A DNA stretch of 40,341 nt from a bacterium. GTDB taxonomy: Bacteria > Ratteibacteria > UBA8468 > B48-G9 > JAFGKM01. The notes beneath the pieces are model-generated. The model was given only the letters and a program-made list of their open reading frames with translations. It was not told where the DNA came from and did no database searches. This document shows positions 1-9,371 of this stretch, piece by piece. The stretch is from contig JALNXB010000012.1 in assembly GCA_023230585.1 (NCBI GenBank), forward strand, positions 1-40,341, written 5' to 3'. The position numbers were made by a program, and so were the translations under genes. Numbering within the stretch: the stretch's first letter is position 1; every line of letters begins with the position of its first letter.

Positions 1-131
1 TCTACTCTGAGCCTGTTGAACCCTTCGGAGATGCTTTATATGCAGAAGGGTAAGTTCTCAGAGTGCCCGATTGTTGTGTAGAAGGTGTATGCGCCGTAGT
101 ACCAGAGTGAATAGACACCACATACTTTTTT
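1..131 (-). repeat. 131-bp dispersed repeat, inverted copy of 9898-10028
   Basis: Reverse-complementing this stretch gives a sequence that matches 9898-10028 at 125 of 131 positions with no gaps (hand alignment). The element begins, on its own plus sense, with AAAAAAGTATG and contains nested inverted repeats (CTCTGAG...CTCAGAG around CCCTTC...GAAGGG). It runs to the left edge of the window, so its true end may lie outside. It follows the stop codon of the TPR gene by 13 bases and holds no plausible gene. Confidence 0.9.
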
Positions 132-144
132 ATCTCTAAAACCC

Positions 145-1026
145 TTATTTGGATTGAGAGAGTTTTTCTATTTTGCTTTTTGCAAGACCAATTCGTCTTT
201 TGGAGATACCTTTCATATTTTCTATCTTCGTATATTCTGCTATTGCTTCTTCGTTCTTGTCAAGCTTTTCGTAGCATTGAGCTATACTAAAGAGAGCATT
301 AGATTTTTGAGATGGAGTAATTTTTTCCATCTCTTCAATTTTTCTCAATTCAACAATCGCTTCCTCATACTTCTTTAAACCTTGTAAGCAGGTGCCCTTA
401 CTATAGGCCGCTGTATAAAGATTAAAAGGGGCAACTTTCTTCATTTCTTCAACTTTGTTGTACTCTTCAATAGCTTTGTCGTACTGTTTCATCGCCTGTA
501 AAGAAGCACCTATACCATTGGTAGTAGTTGCAACTACATTTGGAGCAACCCTATCCATTTTTAGAACTTTGTTGTACTCTTCAATTGCTTCCTCATACTT
601 TTTTTGATATCTTAACATATTTCCTATATAGCCCTGAGTATTTATTGCTCTTGTTGAGGTAAGTCCAGGTAAAGCTTTTTTGTATTCTGCTTCTGCTTCA
701 GCATACTTTTTAAGGGCGGTATAAGATCTACCTGCTCTATAAAGAGCATAAGAGATAATTTCTTGAGATGCTCCTTCAATTGTTTCTACTTTTTTGTATT
801 CTTCAATGGCTTCTTCATACTTCTTTTGAGTTTGGAGTATATCGGCAATTTGAAACTGAACATCTGCTGCTTCTTCGCCTTTTAATTCAGGCAAAACTTT
901 TCTATATTCTGCTTCCGCTTCAACATACTTTTTTGCTTTAACAAACTCTTTGGCTTCTTCTATACCTGCAAACGTAATTCCAGAAAACATAATTGCGACT
1001 ATCATACCAACAAATATTTTTTTCAC
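145..1026 (-). CDS. Secreted or periplasmic TPR-repeat protein
   Basis: The 293-residue product starts with a signal peptide (KK, then a hydrophobic stretch ending SGITFAG) and continues as a run of about seven tetratricopeptide repeats with the recurring pattern YEEAIEEY-K. TPR arrays are protein-protein interaction scaffolds; nothing here points to an enzyme, so a specific role cannot be given. I chose the GTG at 1026 because AGGAGG lies 4 bases upstream (1031-1036), the same spacing as in the gene at 5404; an in-frame ATG at 1044 would put that Shine-Dalgarno site inside the gene and add six residues before the signal peptide. A good promoter lies at 1103-1132. The gene follows the large TPR-containing secreted protein on the same strand and may act with it, but that is inference. 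Confidence 0.85.
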   Translation of the reverse strand: MKKIFVGMIVAIMFSGITFAGIEEAKEFVKAKKYVEAEAEYRKVLPELKGEEAADVQFQIADILQTQKKYEEAIEEYKKVETIEGASQEIISYALYRAGRSYTALKKYAEAEAEYKKALPGLTSTRAINTQGYIGNMLRYQKKYEEAIEEYNKVLKMDRVAPNVVATTTNGIGASLQAMKQYDKAIEEYNKVEEMKKVAPFNLYTAAYSKGTCLQGLKKYEEAIVELRKIEEMEKITPSQKSNALFSIAQCYEKLDKNEEAIAEYTKIENMKGISKRRIGLAKSKIEKLSQSK

Positions 1027-1102
1027 ATCTCCTCCTTCGCCCATTTTAACGTTTTTACTCGGGCATTTTAGGTTCCTGGTTGCTCTTTGTTTCGCCGTGT
1101 TT

Positions 1103-1132
1103 ATTCTAACACCATTTTTTTGATTTTGTCAA
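1103..1132 (-). promoter_or_regulatory. Sigma-70-like promoter for the TPR gene
   Basis: On the minus strand there is TTGACA (complement of 1127-1132), an 18-base spacer and TAGAAT (complement of 1103-1108). The start of transcription would be near 1096, leaving a leader of about 70 bases before the GTG. The leader has no riboswitch that I recognise. Confidence 0.65.
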
Positions 1133-1204
1133 ATATTTTGGCGCAAACCCTTAGCAAAAGCCCCCAAAACGACTAAAAAGGATAAAGAGAATGTAATTGC
1201 TTTT

Positions 1205-4200
1205 TTATTTCTCAAACCTTATAAGTCCAGCGTTTTCAACTCTCCACAGGTTAGTGCCAGTAGCCACCCAGGTAAACCACTTTTCATCTCTTCTATATAC
1301 CCCAATATTGAACGCAAGTTGTTTTACATCTGCAGGCACAAGCCCTATACTGGAAAAAGGAATCCTCATTTCTGCTACCCATTCCTGAGTTTCTTGATTA
1401 AGAACTGCGGATTTATAAACAACACTCTTCTCTATCTCTTCTCTTCTTTTGTAAGACATACCAAAACTGTTTTTATACTGTGCTTTACCTTCAAAGTCGC
1501 CCCAGAATATATAGACAGGTCCAGTTGGCATATCGTCTATCCACCAGTCAGAACTATGTTGTCCGTGCTGGCTTTCTATATCTACCTCAAAAAACGGGAT
1601 ATGTTTTTTTGAAGTAATAGGCATACCCTCTTTATATGGGTCGGCATCGTGCGTAGTTGCTATGTACAGGTATTTATCGTCATACAACATCCAGGCGTAA
1701 CTCTTAGGGCCTTTTTTCTCTTCACCAGTATAATACTGCTCAATAACCATCGCTTTACTCTTATCCAACCCCAACCATTCTTTAGGGTTAAGTTTTCCAT
1801 CTATTTCTATAGGAGCAACCCTCTTTTGGACAGTATAATTTAAAACTTTACTTACCCTCTTTTGAGAAACAAGAGTTTTTGCAACCTCGCCTATCTTACT
1901 AAAATCAGGATTATAATATTTACCTATATCTTCTTTTGTTCTATCAACAGGCCAACTTGCTCTCAATGTATGTTTATATACTCCTACCTCTTCAAAAGGT
2001 ATTGGATGAGAACCAGTTGAACCATAAGCAGGGGAACCAACCCTTAACCTAAAATCCATATTCTCTTTATCAAAAAATATAGGGTCGCCCTCTTCCCAGT
2101 TGTTCTGTATAAGATTATCTTTACGTATTCCTGTGGCAACGCTTATAAAAGGTCCACCAGTATTTATGTTTCGTTCAATTACATTCCCTTTAGGGTACCC
2201 TATCAACTCGTCCCCAGAGAGAACGTTTGTTAATTGTGGGTATCTATAGTTCCAAGGAGGTTGTTTATAGTTAACTCTGTTAAGCAACTTTGCTAAGGTT
2301 TGTGTGATACCTAACTTTGGTTTACCAGCCTTTAAATCGTTATAAATTTCTACCCTATTACCTTGAGAAATAGCTCTTACTGGCTCAATAAAAAGATTGT
2401 TTTCAAGCCTGCTATCAGGTTGGGAATTAGATATACCTGAAGGTACTTTATAGAAAACATTATCAATTACAGTAAAACCGCCATTGATAGAGTCTATATG
2501 TATAGCGTTAAGCCCTTGAGATGTGTTTGGAGACGAATGGTAACTTATATGGTGGAAAAAATTGTTCCGTATAACGTTACCTCTATTCATAAACCTCCAT
2601 TGAAGCCCATTAATATATATATTCCCAAACTCTCTTGCTTCGTAGGGAGCGTCGTGGAATTCGTTAAATTCTATTATATGTTCGTTAGAACTGGATGTTC
2701 CCGCTGAAATAAATACCGCTTGCATAGGTGTATCGTGTATAAGGTTATGAGAAATTATATGCCCAATACCCAGCGGGTGTGATGCTGGTCTATACCCGCC
2801 ACAAAACCTGTTAAAACGGTGTATATGGTTATTTATCAGTTTATGTCTAGCAGGTATAAGTTTTTTCTGGTCACCTCCATCAAACATAGCGCCACCTTCG
2901 CCCATATCGTACATATCACAACCGAATACCGAATGGTTCCATCCGCCTTTTATATTGACAGCATACTGCCCAGTATTTCTTATAACACAACCAGCGATAA
3001 GGTTGTTTGTTCCTTTCTCGATCTCTATCCCGTGTGTCCAGGACCCTTCCACCGTAACCCCAACAAGATTAAAATACGAAACGTTTTTAAAACTTACCAC
3101 AGGGTTATCTGCTGTGGTGACGATAACTTCGCTTTTATTAATATCTTCTGGTGGCCAGAAATATAACATATTAGAATCTCTATCTAAATACCATTCACCT
3201 GGGCTATCTATCTCAGAGAAAAGGTTATAAACAAAGTAAGGTCCATTCTTCTGGTAAGGCGTGTTATAAAGTTCATAATTTTCCCCCCACCTTATATCTG
3301 GCGCTGTTTCTATCATCTTTTTTTCTGTATCCAGTTTGAGTATCTTTACATGTATTCTCTGATACGGATAAGTTTTTGCAAGAAACCCTGTAACCCAGAT
3401 CTCTTTTTCGTCTGTCCATCTTTCAGGTCTATCCTCTGAATATAAAAACTTACCCTCCTGGTAAGGTTCTCTTCTCCTAATTCCATCACCTTTTGGGTTT
3501 GGTAGCCCTGCTATCCTTGCATACCCCGTATTAGGCCAACGTGCAAGGGTCATTATTTTACCATTAGAAATCACCTCAAGAGCACCTTTCCTTGCAACTG
3601 CGTGAGGGTCATGCCCACCTCTATTTAAAAATTCCCCATATTTTGTTACTCCGGCAGTTTTTAAATCAGCAACCCATACTTTCCCTTTAGATTCAGTTGG
3701 AAGTTTTTTGAGTAAATTGGTATCTGTAAGAAGTTTAAAATTTTTTACCTGTTTACCGCCTATCAGTCTTACCTCTTCGCCCGGATAAGCGCTATATACA
3801 ACTGGCCAATCTTCTTCGCCTGAATCTTCCTTTTCAAACAAAAATCCTTCATCAGTAAAATAGTTCCCACCCCTTAAATATACTTTTATCCCACCTTGGG
3901 GTTTATCACCTACTTTTATTTTTCTAACCTCTTGTTGAGCTCTTTTTATGCTTGCAAAAGGTTTATCTTTTGTCCCGGGGTTAGTATCTCTACCTTTAGG
4001 CGATACATATATTTTTTTTTTAGGAGAGGTAACCCTTGCTAACATAACCTGGTCGTCGTTAGGTCTTTCATTTGCTCCGTCAGCAAGCCCATCTATTGCT
4101 TCCAATCGGTTTCGAAGTTCCAGTCGGTGAACATTATGGGGCTGAGAAGAGACTTCTTCTTCCCTTAAAAGTTGTTCATATATACCTTTTGCGACAGAAT

Positions 4201-5404
4201 ATTTTTTTTCACCCCTATATGTATCTCCAGTTTTTAAACGTGCCTTAAATTGGTGTTCTCCAAGGGTTCCTTCTGTTTTTAATATTTGGCTATAAAGTTG
4301 TCTTGCCATACCATAATTTTTCTGTTCGGTATAGACTTCTGCTTCATTAAAAAGCCCGTATATCTTATAGTAATTAGGAAGGTTAGGTATGCCAGAAATT
4401 TCTTTATAGGTTTTATGGGCGTTGGCATAATCTTTCTCCAAACGATAACTTTCTGCTATATTAAATAACGCAAGAGGTAAACCATAATCTATACTGGATA
4501 TATTTTTTATTTTTTCGTACTCTGCTCTTGCAAGTTTATAGTTACCTTTTTTAATAAAATTGTCTGCAGTCTGAAACAATTTTTCTACATTTAACGTCTG
4601 TCCTTTACCAAGTTTTTCAATCTCTTGTGGACTTAAAGCCCTGTTATATATAATAACCTCATCAACATCCAACACAACGCTACCTACACCTGCTCTCAAA
4701 TACCCTATTTTGAAAAAATCGTTTTTGCCTGCTGGTGCGTAAGGTCCTTTATATTTCAACGTTCCTGCAGGTATACCGTTTAAATATAGTTTAACTTCTT
4801 CCCCGTCCCAGGTAGTTGCAAGATGGTGCCATACTCCGTCAGGGACAGACAGTAGAGATTGCGCCCTTGACCCTTTTGCGTATTCGCTGTTACCCATAAA
4901 AAACTCAAGAGATTGTCGCTGGTTATATACTGTTACCAACCGCCACCCCTTGGTCATACCATTGGCTGTTGATAAAATACCACCATCAGCCCTCTCTTTG
5001 CTACCCGTAAACGTATGCTTTAAAGAAGCAGGACCGTTCCTTCTAAACCACACCTCAACAGTAAACTGGTTATTGTTTATATCTGCAGGCGCCCCTTGGT
5101 ACCAACCCATATCAAGCCTAACAGCTGGTTTGCCAGGCCATCGACCTTCTATTACCTGTAAGTCATCTATCTTTTCTTTATCTTTAATGTAAGGCATAAA
5201 AACTAAATCTAAACCATTACCAGAAACATCTTTTACTACACTTGAACTATCCTTTACTCCTTCAAAAGTGTAATGCCTAACAATACTTTTATCCCGACTG
5301 AAGGAGTCCTTTCTTTCTTGCCAATCTTTATTTATATTCTCCTGACTATAAGCGCCTGTCATAAACATAGCAGACAACACACAAACAAACTTTAGGATTT
5401 TCAT
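1205..5404 (-). CDS. Large secreted LamG-TPR-beta-helix-CBM9-like protein
   Basis: This 1399-residue protein has a signal peptide (residues 1-20), a concanavalin-A/LamG-like domain (about 38-268, with the motif WHHLATTWDGEEVKLYLNG), TPR-like helices (about 272-440), then a long right-handed parallel beta-helix region opening with YVSPKGRDTNPGTKDKPFAS near residue 465, the usual N-terminal signature of DUF1565/pectate-lyase-like proteins. The last 200 residues (about 1195-1399, starting EIDGKLNPKEWLG) resemble family 9 carbohydrate-binding modules. The likely role is binding and perhaps cleaving polysaccharide outside the cytoplasm; I cannot assign catalytic residues. A GGGAGG Shine-Dalgarno site lies 4-5 bases before the ATG and a candidate promoter at 5449-5477. 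It has no glycoside transporter or SusCD-type neighbours. The combination of an internal TPR block with LamG and beta-helix parts is unusual. Confidence 0.85.
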   Translation of the reverse strand: MKILKFVCVLSAMFMTGAYSQENINKDWQERKDSFSRDKSIVRHYTFEGVKDSSSVVKDVSGNGLDLVFMPYIKDKEKIDDLQVIEGRWPGKPAVRLDMGWYQGAPADINNNQFTVEVWFRRNGPASLKHTFTGSKERADGGILSTANGMTKGWRLVTVYNQRQSLEFFMGNSEYAKGSRAQSLLSVPDGVWHHLATTWDGEEVKLYLNGIPAGTLKYKGPYAPAGKNDFFKIGYLRAGVGSVVLDVDEVIIYNRALSPQEIEKLGKGQTLNVEKLFQTADNFIKKGNYKLARAEYEKIKNISSIDYGLPLALFNIAESYRLEKDYANAHKTYKEISGIPNLPNYYKIYGLFNEAEVYTEQKNYGMARQLYSQILKTEGTLGEHQFKARLKTGDTYRGEKKYSVAKGIYEQLLREEEVSSQPHNVHRLELRNRLEAIDGLADGANERPNDDQVMLARVTSPKKKIYVSPKGRDTNPGTKDKPFASIKRAQQEVRKIKVGDKPQGGIKVYLRGGNYFTDEGFLFEKEDSGEEDWPVVYSAYPGEEVRLIGGKQVKNFKLLTDTNLLKKLPTESKGKVWVADLKTAGVTKYGEFLNRGGHDPHAVARKGALEVISNGKIMTLARWPNTGYARIAGLPNPKGDGIRRREPYQEGKFLYSEDRPERWTDEKEIWVTGFLAKTYPYQRIHVKILKLDTEKKMIETAPDIRWGENYELYNTPYQKNGPYFVYNLFSEIDSPGEWYLDRDSNMLYFWPPEDINKSEVIVTTADNPVVSFKNVSYFNLVGVTVEGSWTHGIEIEKGTNNLIAGCVIRNTGQYAVNIKGGWNHSVFGCDMYDMGEGGAMFDGGDQKKLIPARHKLINNHIHRFNRFCGGYRPASHPLGIGHIISHNLIHDTPMQAVFISAGTSSSNEHIIEFNEFHDAPYEAREFGNIYINGLQWRFMNRGNVIRNNFFHHISYHSSPNTSQGLNAIHIDSINGGFTVIDNVFYKVPSGISNSQPDSRLENNLFIEPVRAISQGNRVEIYNDLKAGKPKLGITQTLAKLLNRVNYKQPPWNYRYPQLTNVLSGDELIGYPKGNVIERNINTGGPFISVATGIRKDNLIQNNWEEGDPIFFDKENMDFRLRVGSPAYGSTGSHPIPFEEVGVYKHTLRASWPVDRTKEDIGKYYNPDFSKIGEVAKTLVSQKRVSKVLNYTVQKRVAPIEIDGKLNPKEWLGLDKSKAMVIEQYYTGEEKKGPKSYAWMLYDDKYLYIATTHDADPYKEGMPITSKKHIPFFEVDIESQHGQHSSDWWIDDMPTGPVYIFWGDFEGKAQYKNSFGMSYKRREEIEKSVVYKSAVLNQETQEWVAEMRIPFSSIGLVPADVKQLAFNIGVYRRDEKWFTWVATGTNLWRVENAGLIRFEK

Positions 5405-5448
5405 TACGCCTCCCTGTGATACGTAAAAGGTTATTGGTCTATATAACT

Positions 5449-5477
5449 ATTTTACAACGGATGGCGCTGTTTAGCAA
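5449..5477 (-). promoter_or_regulatory. Candidate promoter of the large secreted protein
   Basis: The minus strand reads TTGCTA (complement of 5472-5477), 17 bases, then TAAAAT (complement of 5449-5454). The -35 box matches 4 of 6 and the -10 box 5 of 6 consensus bases. The leader would be about 40 bases. Confidence 0.45.
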
Positions 5478-5567
5478 AAACACCTTCCCTTTTTTGTCTT
5501 CTACCCTTAGAATGTTTGGAGTAGTAAGTCCCCAAGGGGTTGCAGAGAAGTTAATGGGATGAGGACA

Positions 5568-5769
5568 AAAAAGTATGTGGTGTCTACTCACTCCTTCTTT
5601 GCCTTCTCCCTTGGAGGGAGAAGGATCAAGGATGAGGGGGGAGTAAGCAACTTAACCAAAAACGAAAGACGTAATGATAAAAAATTAGACTCCCCCTTAT
5701 ATGTCATTCCGGACTTGATCCGGAATCTCGTTTTCACCCCCCATTCCGTTTTTGTAACCAAAGTGTTAT
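5568..5769 (+). repeat. Composite repeat patch between the secreted protein and clpB
   Basis: The 365-base gap 5405-5769 has the promoter above and then this patch. From left to right it has the AAAAAAGTATGTGGTGTCTA terminus (5568 on), a hairpin CCTTCTCCCTTGGAGGGAGAAGG followed by a G-rich tail (5602-5640), a segment also found at 10195-10232, and a truncated copy of the two-hairpin unit with CCGGACTTGATCCGG (5710-5724). Positions 5601-5737 run parallel to 10136-10268 in the same order, so this is a direct repeat of about 135 bases. The patch ends at the clpB stop codon (5770). Open frames across it are not gene-like. Confidence 0.8.
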
Positions 5770-8361
5770 TTAACTGCCAGACCGGAAAGATAATTTATCT
5801 TCAGCATCTTCTTTAGATATATCCACAACAGAATCTTCCTTAACCTCTCCCGAAAGCACCTTTAACGCAAGCGGGTTTTCTACTTCTCTCTGTATAAGCC
5901 GTTTAAGAGGTCTTGCACCGTAGTCTTCATCGTAACCTTTGTTAGCCAAATACTCCTTTGCTTCCTCTGAGAAGTTTATTCTGATATGTTTATCTTCAAG
6001 CCGTTTTTGTAGGTAACTAATCTGTATATCAACAATTTTTACAAGGTTCTCTTTAGAGAGTTTATTAAAGATAATTATTTCATCTATCCTATTTAAAAAC
6101 TCAGGTCTGAAAGTATTTTTTAACACATCAGTAACCTTCTCTTTTGCTGTCTCTTCTTCCTTAAACATAGATATATATTGGCTACCAACATTTGAGGTCA
6201 TTATCACAACAGTATTCTTAAAATCAACAGTTCGACCTTGCCCGTCTGTTAATCTGCCGTCATCAAGAAGTTGAAGTAGCACATTAAACACCTCTGAATG
6301 AGCTTTTTCTATCTCGTCCATAAGTATAATACTATAAGGTCTTCTCCTTACCTTTTCTGTTAATTGTCCTCCCTCCTCATATCCAACATACCCGGGAGGC
6401 GCACCTATAAGCCGAGATATAGAATGTTTTTCTGTATATTCGCTCATATCTATCCTAACAAGAGCGTTCTCATCGTTAAACAACAACACAGCAAGAGTCT
6501 TTGCAAGTTCTGTTTTACCTACACCTGTTGGACCCAGAAAAATAAATGAACCTATAGGTCTGTTAGGGTCTGATAGCCCTGCTCTATTTCTTCTTATAGC
6601 GTTAGATATAGCCACGATAGCTTCCTCTTGACCTACAACCTTTGCTGATAACTTATCTTCCATTTTAATAAGTTTTTCAATTTCTCCTTCAAGCATCCTT
6701 GATACAGGTATCCCTGTCCATTTAGAAACTATATCAGCAATATCTTCTTCTGTTATTTCGTCTTTCAAAAGTCCGCCATCTTTAGCTTGAGATTTTTTTA
6801 GTTTTACGCTTTCATCATCAAGTTGTTTTTGTAATTCAATAAGTTTTCCGTACTTATATTCAGCCGCTTTGCCAAGGTCGCCTTCTCTTTCAGCTTTCTC
6901 TACTACGCTACCTGCAACCTCAATATCTTCTTTAATTTTTCTTATTCTTTCAACAACCTTCTTTTCTGCAAGCCATTTAGTATTTAGTTTTGACTGATCT
7001 TTTTTTAGAGATGCAAGTTCTGTCTCTATTTTTGTGAGCCGTTCTTTTATTTCTGGTTTAGACTCTTTTTTTAACGCCTGCCTTTCTATCTCTAATTGAC
7101 GTATTTTTCTTTCTATCTCATCTAAAGGTGCAGGCATACTATCAATCTCTATTCTTAACCTGCTGGCTGCTTCATCTATCAAATCTATCGCTTTATCAGG
7201 AAGAAACCTACCTGTGATATACCTATGCGAAAGTATAGCAGCAGAAACAAGAGCGCTATCGGTAATCTTTATCCCGTGGTGCACTTCATACCTCTCTTTC
7301 AACCCTCTAAGTATAGATATACTCTCTTCCACAGAAGGCTCTTTTACAAATACCACCTGAAACCTTCTTTCGAGCGCCCTATCTTTTTCTATATGTTTTC
7401 TATACTCATCAAGAGTAGTCGCCCCAATACATCTTAAAGCGCCCCGTGCAAGTTCTGGTTTTAACATATTTGAAGCGTCCATCGCCCCTTCAGAAGCCCC
7501 TGCACCAACAAGCGTATGAAGTTCATCAATAAAAAGCACAACCTCACCTTCTCTTTTTTCTATCTCTTTAAGTAACGATTTTAACCTCTCTTCAAACTCT
7601 CCTCTATATTTTGCGCCCGCAACAAGTGCCCCCAAATCAAGTGCAAGCAACCTTTTGTTTTTAAGGGTTTCTGGCACATCTCCCGAAATAATCCGTCTGG
7701 CAAGCCCTTCTATAATAGCAGTTTTACCAACACCTGCTTCACCTATAAGCACAGGGTTATTTTTTGTCCGACGGGAGAGAACCTGCACAACCCTTCTAAT
7801 CTCTTCATCTCTACCTATAACAGGGTCAAGTTTACCTTGTCTGGCAAGTTCAGTAAAATCTCTGGTATACTTTTCTAGTACCTTAAACTTTGATTCAGCA
7901 TCCTTATCAGTAACCTTTTCACCTTGCCGTACCTGCTCAACAATTTTTAATAAACGTGCTTTAAATATATCATATTTTTTAAGGATTGTTTTGGCAGTCG
8001 ATTCAACCTCAGAAAGAGATATAAGCAGGTGCTCAACACTAATAAAATCGTCACCCTGAGATTTTGATTCTTTGTGTGCGTTATTTAATGTCTGGTTTAA
8101 GCCTTGAGTTATATATATATTTCCAGCACCTGAACCTGTAACCTGAGGAAGTTTATCTATCTGGTTGATAACATCTTTTTTAAGTTCATCAACTAAAACA
8201 TTCATCATAGATAGAATATCGTTTATTGTTTCGTCGTTCTCAATAAGAGAAAATAGTAGATGTATGTTATCAACAGACTGGTTATTCTTCTCTTGAGCAA
8301 TAGACTGAGCGCCCATAATAGCCTCTTGCGCCTTATTTGTAAATTTTTCTTGTATATTCAT
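5770..8361 (-). CDS. clpB: ClpB protein disaggregase
   Basis: ClpB is a hexameric AAA+ ATPase that pulls aggregated proteins apart with DnaK in the cytoplasm after heat stress. The 863-residue length fits the family (about 860). Visible parts are the Clp N-domain (1-145), a first AAA+ module with Walker A GEAGVGKT at 207-214 and Walker B VVLFIDE, the long coiled-coil middle domain characteristic of ClpB (about 410-530, rich in K/E, with the ALKKESKPEIKERL type of heptads), and a second AAA+ module with GPTGVGKT and the sensor/ARPLKR region near the end. The middle domain separates it from the ClpC gene at 24056-26467. AAGGA lies 8 bases before the ATG. I found no convincing heat-shock promoter or CIRCE element upstream. 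Its stop codon sits at the border of a repeat patch. Confidence 0.97.
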   Translation of the reverse strand: MNIQEKFTNKAQEAIMGAQSIAQEKNNQSVDNIHLLFSLIENDETINDILSMMNVLVDELKKDVINQIDKLPQVTGSGAGNIYITQGLNQTLNNAHKESKSQGDDFISVEHLLISLSEVESTAKTILKKYDIFKARLLKIVEQVRQGEKVTDKDAESKFKVLEKYTRDFTELARQGKLDPVIGRDEEIRRVVQVLSRRTKNNPVLIGEAGVGKTAIIEGLARRIISGDVPETLKNKRLLALDLGALVAGAKYRGEFEERLKSLLKEIEKREGEVVLFIDELHTLVGAGASEGAMDASNMLKPELARGALRCIGATTLDEYRKHIEKDRALERRFQVVFVKEPSVEESISILRGLKERYEVHHGIKITDSALVSAAILSHRYITGRFLPDKAIDLIDEAASRLRIEIDSMPAPLDEIERKIRQLEIERQALKKESKPEIKERLTKIETELASLKKDQSKLNTKWLAEKKVVERIRKIKEDIEVAGSVVEKAEREGDLGKAAEYKYGKLIELQKQLDDESVKLKKSQAKDGGLLKDEITEEDIADIVSKWTGIPVSRMLEGEIEKLIKMEDKLSAKVVGQEEAIVAISNAIRRNRAGLSDPNRPIGSFIFLGPTGVGKTELAKTLAVLLFNDENALVRIDMSEYTEKHSISRLIGAPPGYVGYEEGGQLTEKVRRRPYSIILMDEIEKAHSEVFNVLLQLLDDGRLTDGQGRTVDFKNTVVIMTSNVGSQYISMFKEEETAKEKVTDVLKNTFRPEFLNRIDEIIIFNKLSKENLVKIVDIQISYLQKRLEDKHIRINFSEEAKEYLANKGYDEDYGARPLKRLIQREVENPLALKVLSGEVKEDSVVDISKEDAEDKLSFRSGS

Positions 8362-8470
8362 ATTTTTGTCCTTTATTATATTTTTTTGTGAGGAGGGTAA
8401 CTACTTTTACCCTTACATATCTTTTGATGTTTTTTTATAGTAAAGGTTTCATTTTTTTATTTTCTTTGCC

Positions 8471-8622
8471 CTGTATGTCATTCCGGACTTGAATTGGAAT
8501 CTCGCTTTTTACTCCCCCCATTCCGTCTTTTGTAGTTTAACGTAGGTGGAGGAGTTTTAACAAACAATAGGAAAAAGAAAAACATAAAGGAATGAGTGGT
8601 GATGGATAACAGAGGGGATAAA
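8471..8622 (+). repeat. Degenerate repeat patch upstream of clpB
   Basis: The gap 8362-8681 (320 bases) contains the clpB leader, this patch and the prepilin terminator. The patch begins with a decayed copy of the two-hairpin unit (GTCATTCCGGACTTGAATTG, where the second arm of the palindrome is mutated), followed by a CCCCCCATTCCGTCTTT fragment and a segment (8536-8622: CGTAGGTGGAGG... AGAGGGGATAAA) that recurs with changes at 37921-37978. Confidence 0.65.
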
Positions 8623-8624
8623 AA

Positions 8625-8657
8625 AAAGAAGACCCTCCGTTTTGGAGGGTCTTCTTT
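8625..8657 (-). terminator. Strong intrinsic terminator of the prepilin gene
   Basis: A perfect 14-bp stem (8625-8638 with 8644-8657, core GACCCTCC/GGAGGGTC) with a 5-base loop is followed on the minus strand by TTTTTATCC. It lies 25 bases past the prepilin stop codon. The A-rich left flank makes it a good minus-strand terminator. Confidence 0.9.
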
Positions 8658-8681
8658 GAATATTAAAACAAATACTTCTTA

Positions 8682-9335
8682 TTACGGATTAAATACCGCA
8701 CCTGCATGAGTATGAGCGTTGTCTACGTTGGGGAAAGCAATACCTTTAACTGCTCTTGGTGCAGGTATCCATGCTACGTTACCTCCCACATATAGAGCGT
8801 TAACTCCGTCTTTCTTATGGTTAACTTCTCCGCTTACCTGGTCTCCAGCATTCAACTTGCTGAAACTCCATTTACCGGTATTATCATCTGCTGTGTCACC
8901 GTTAGCAGAGTTTTCTCCTGCTCTATCTACCAGAAGGACTGTCTCTGTATCTGTGGATTCATTCAAACCTCTTGCATAAGCATAAGAGAGAGTACCTGCT
9001 AAGTCACCAGCTCCGCCGTTTTTCTTCAAGTCAGAAGGGCACACAAAAGCGTCAGTTGTAGAGATATAGGCATCATACAACAATGCTAAGTTTCTACCTG
9101 TGCTCTGTACAGAGACGTCAGAGGCAGTGCTGTTTGTAGGGAAGAATTCCCTATAGTCCTGAGAGTACATTTTCATGGCTAACCCGAGCTGCTTTAGGTT
9201 TGATATACAGACCGACCGTCTTGCTTGCTCTCTTGCTCTTGCGAGCGCAGGTAGCAACATAGCCGCCAGGATGGCGATAATCGCTATAACAACCAAAAGC
9301 TCTATAAGGGTGAAGCCTTGTTTTGTTCTTTTCAT
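8682..9335 (-). CDS. Type IV/type II secretion-like prepilin (H-X9-DG class)
   Basis: The 217-residue protein has the short basic leader MKRTKQG followed by FTLIELLVVIAIIAILAAML, the class III signal that prepilin peptidase (PilD) cuts before the Phe; the helix then ends in LARAREQARRSVCISNLKQL, typical of the DUF1559/H-X9-DG pilin-like proteins plentiful in PVC-type bacteria. Near the C terminus, residues NHKKDGVNALYVGGNVAWI match that family's His...Asp-Gly...G motif. It is likely a pseudopilin or pilin assembled on the inner membrane and displayed at the surface. The gene stands alone with a near-consensus promoter (9372-9399), a GGAGGTG Shine-Dalgarno site 9 bases before the ATG, and a strong terminator, which suggests high expression. 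No pilus assembly genes are nearby. Confidence 0.92.
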   Translation of the reverse strand: MKRTKQGFTLIELLVVIAIIAILAAMLLPALARAREQARRSVCISNLKQLGLAMKMYSQDYREFFPTNSTASDVSVQSTGRNLALLYDAYISTTDAFVCPSDLKKNGGAGDLAGTLSYAYARGLNESTDTETVLLVDRAGENSANGDTADDNTGKWSFSKLNAGDQVSGEVNHKKDGVNALYVGGNVAWIPAPRAVKGIAFPNVDNAHTHAGAVFNP

Positions 9336-9371
9336 TTGTTTTCACCTCCTTTATATGTTTTTACAATTATC

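Noticed and set aside
1027..1102. Riboswitch (for example a cyclic di-GMP type) in the leader of the TPR gene
   Set aside because: There are short GCCC/GGGC complementarities, but no recognised consensus core.
8362..8470. Heat-shock promoter or CIRCE element for clpB
   Set aside because: The AT-rich leader has a TATAAT-like box directly beside the ribosome site, too close to the start, and no CIRCE inverted repeat.
9151..9345. 64-codon minus-strand frame overlapping the start of the prepilin
   Set aside because: It is a shifted frame of the prepilin gene, whose own frame has the ribosome site and the pilin motif.
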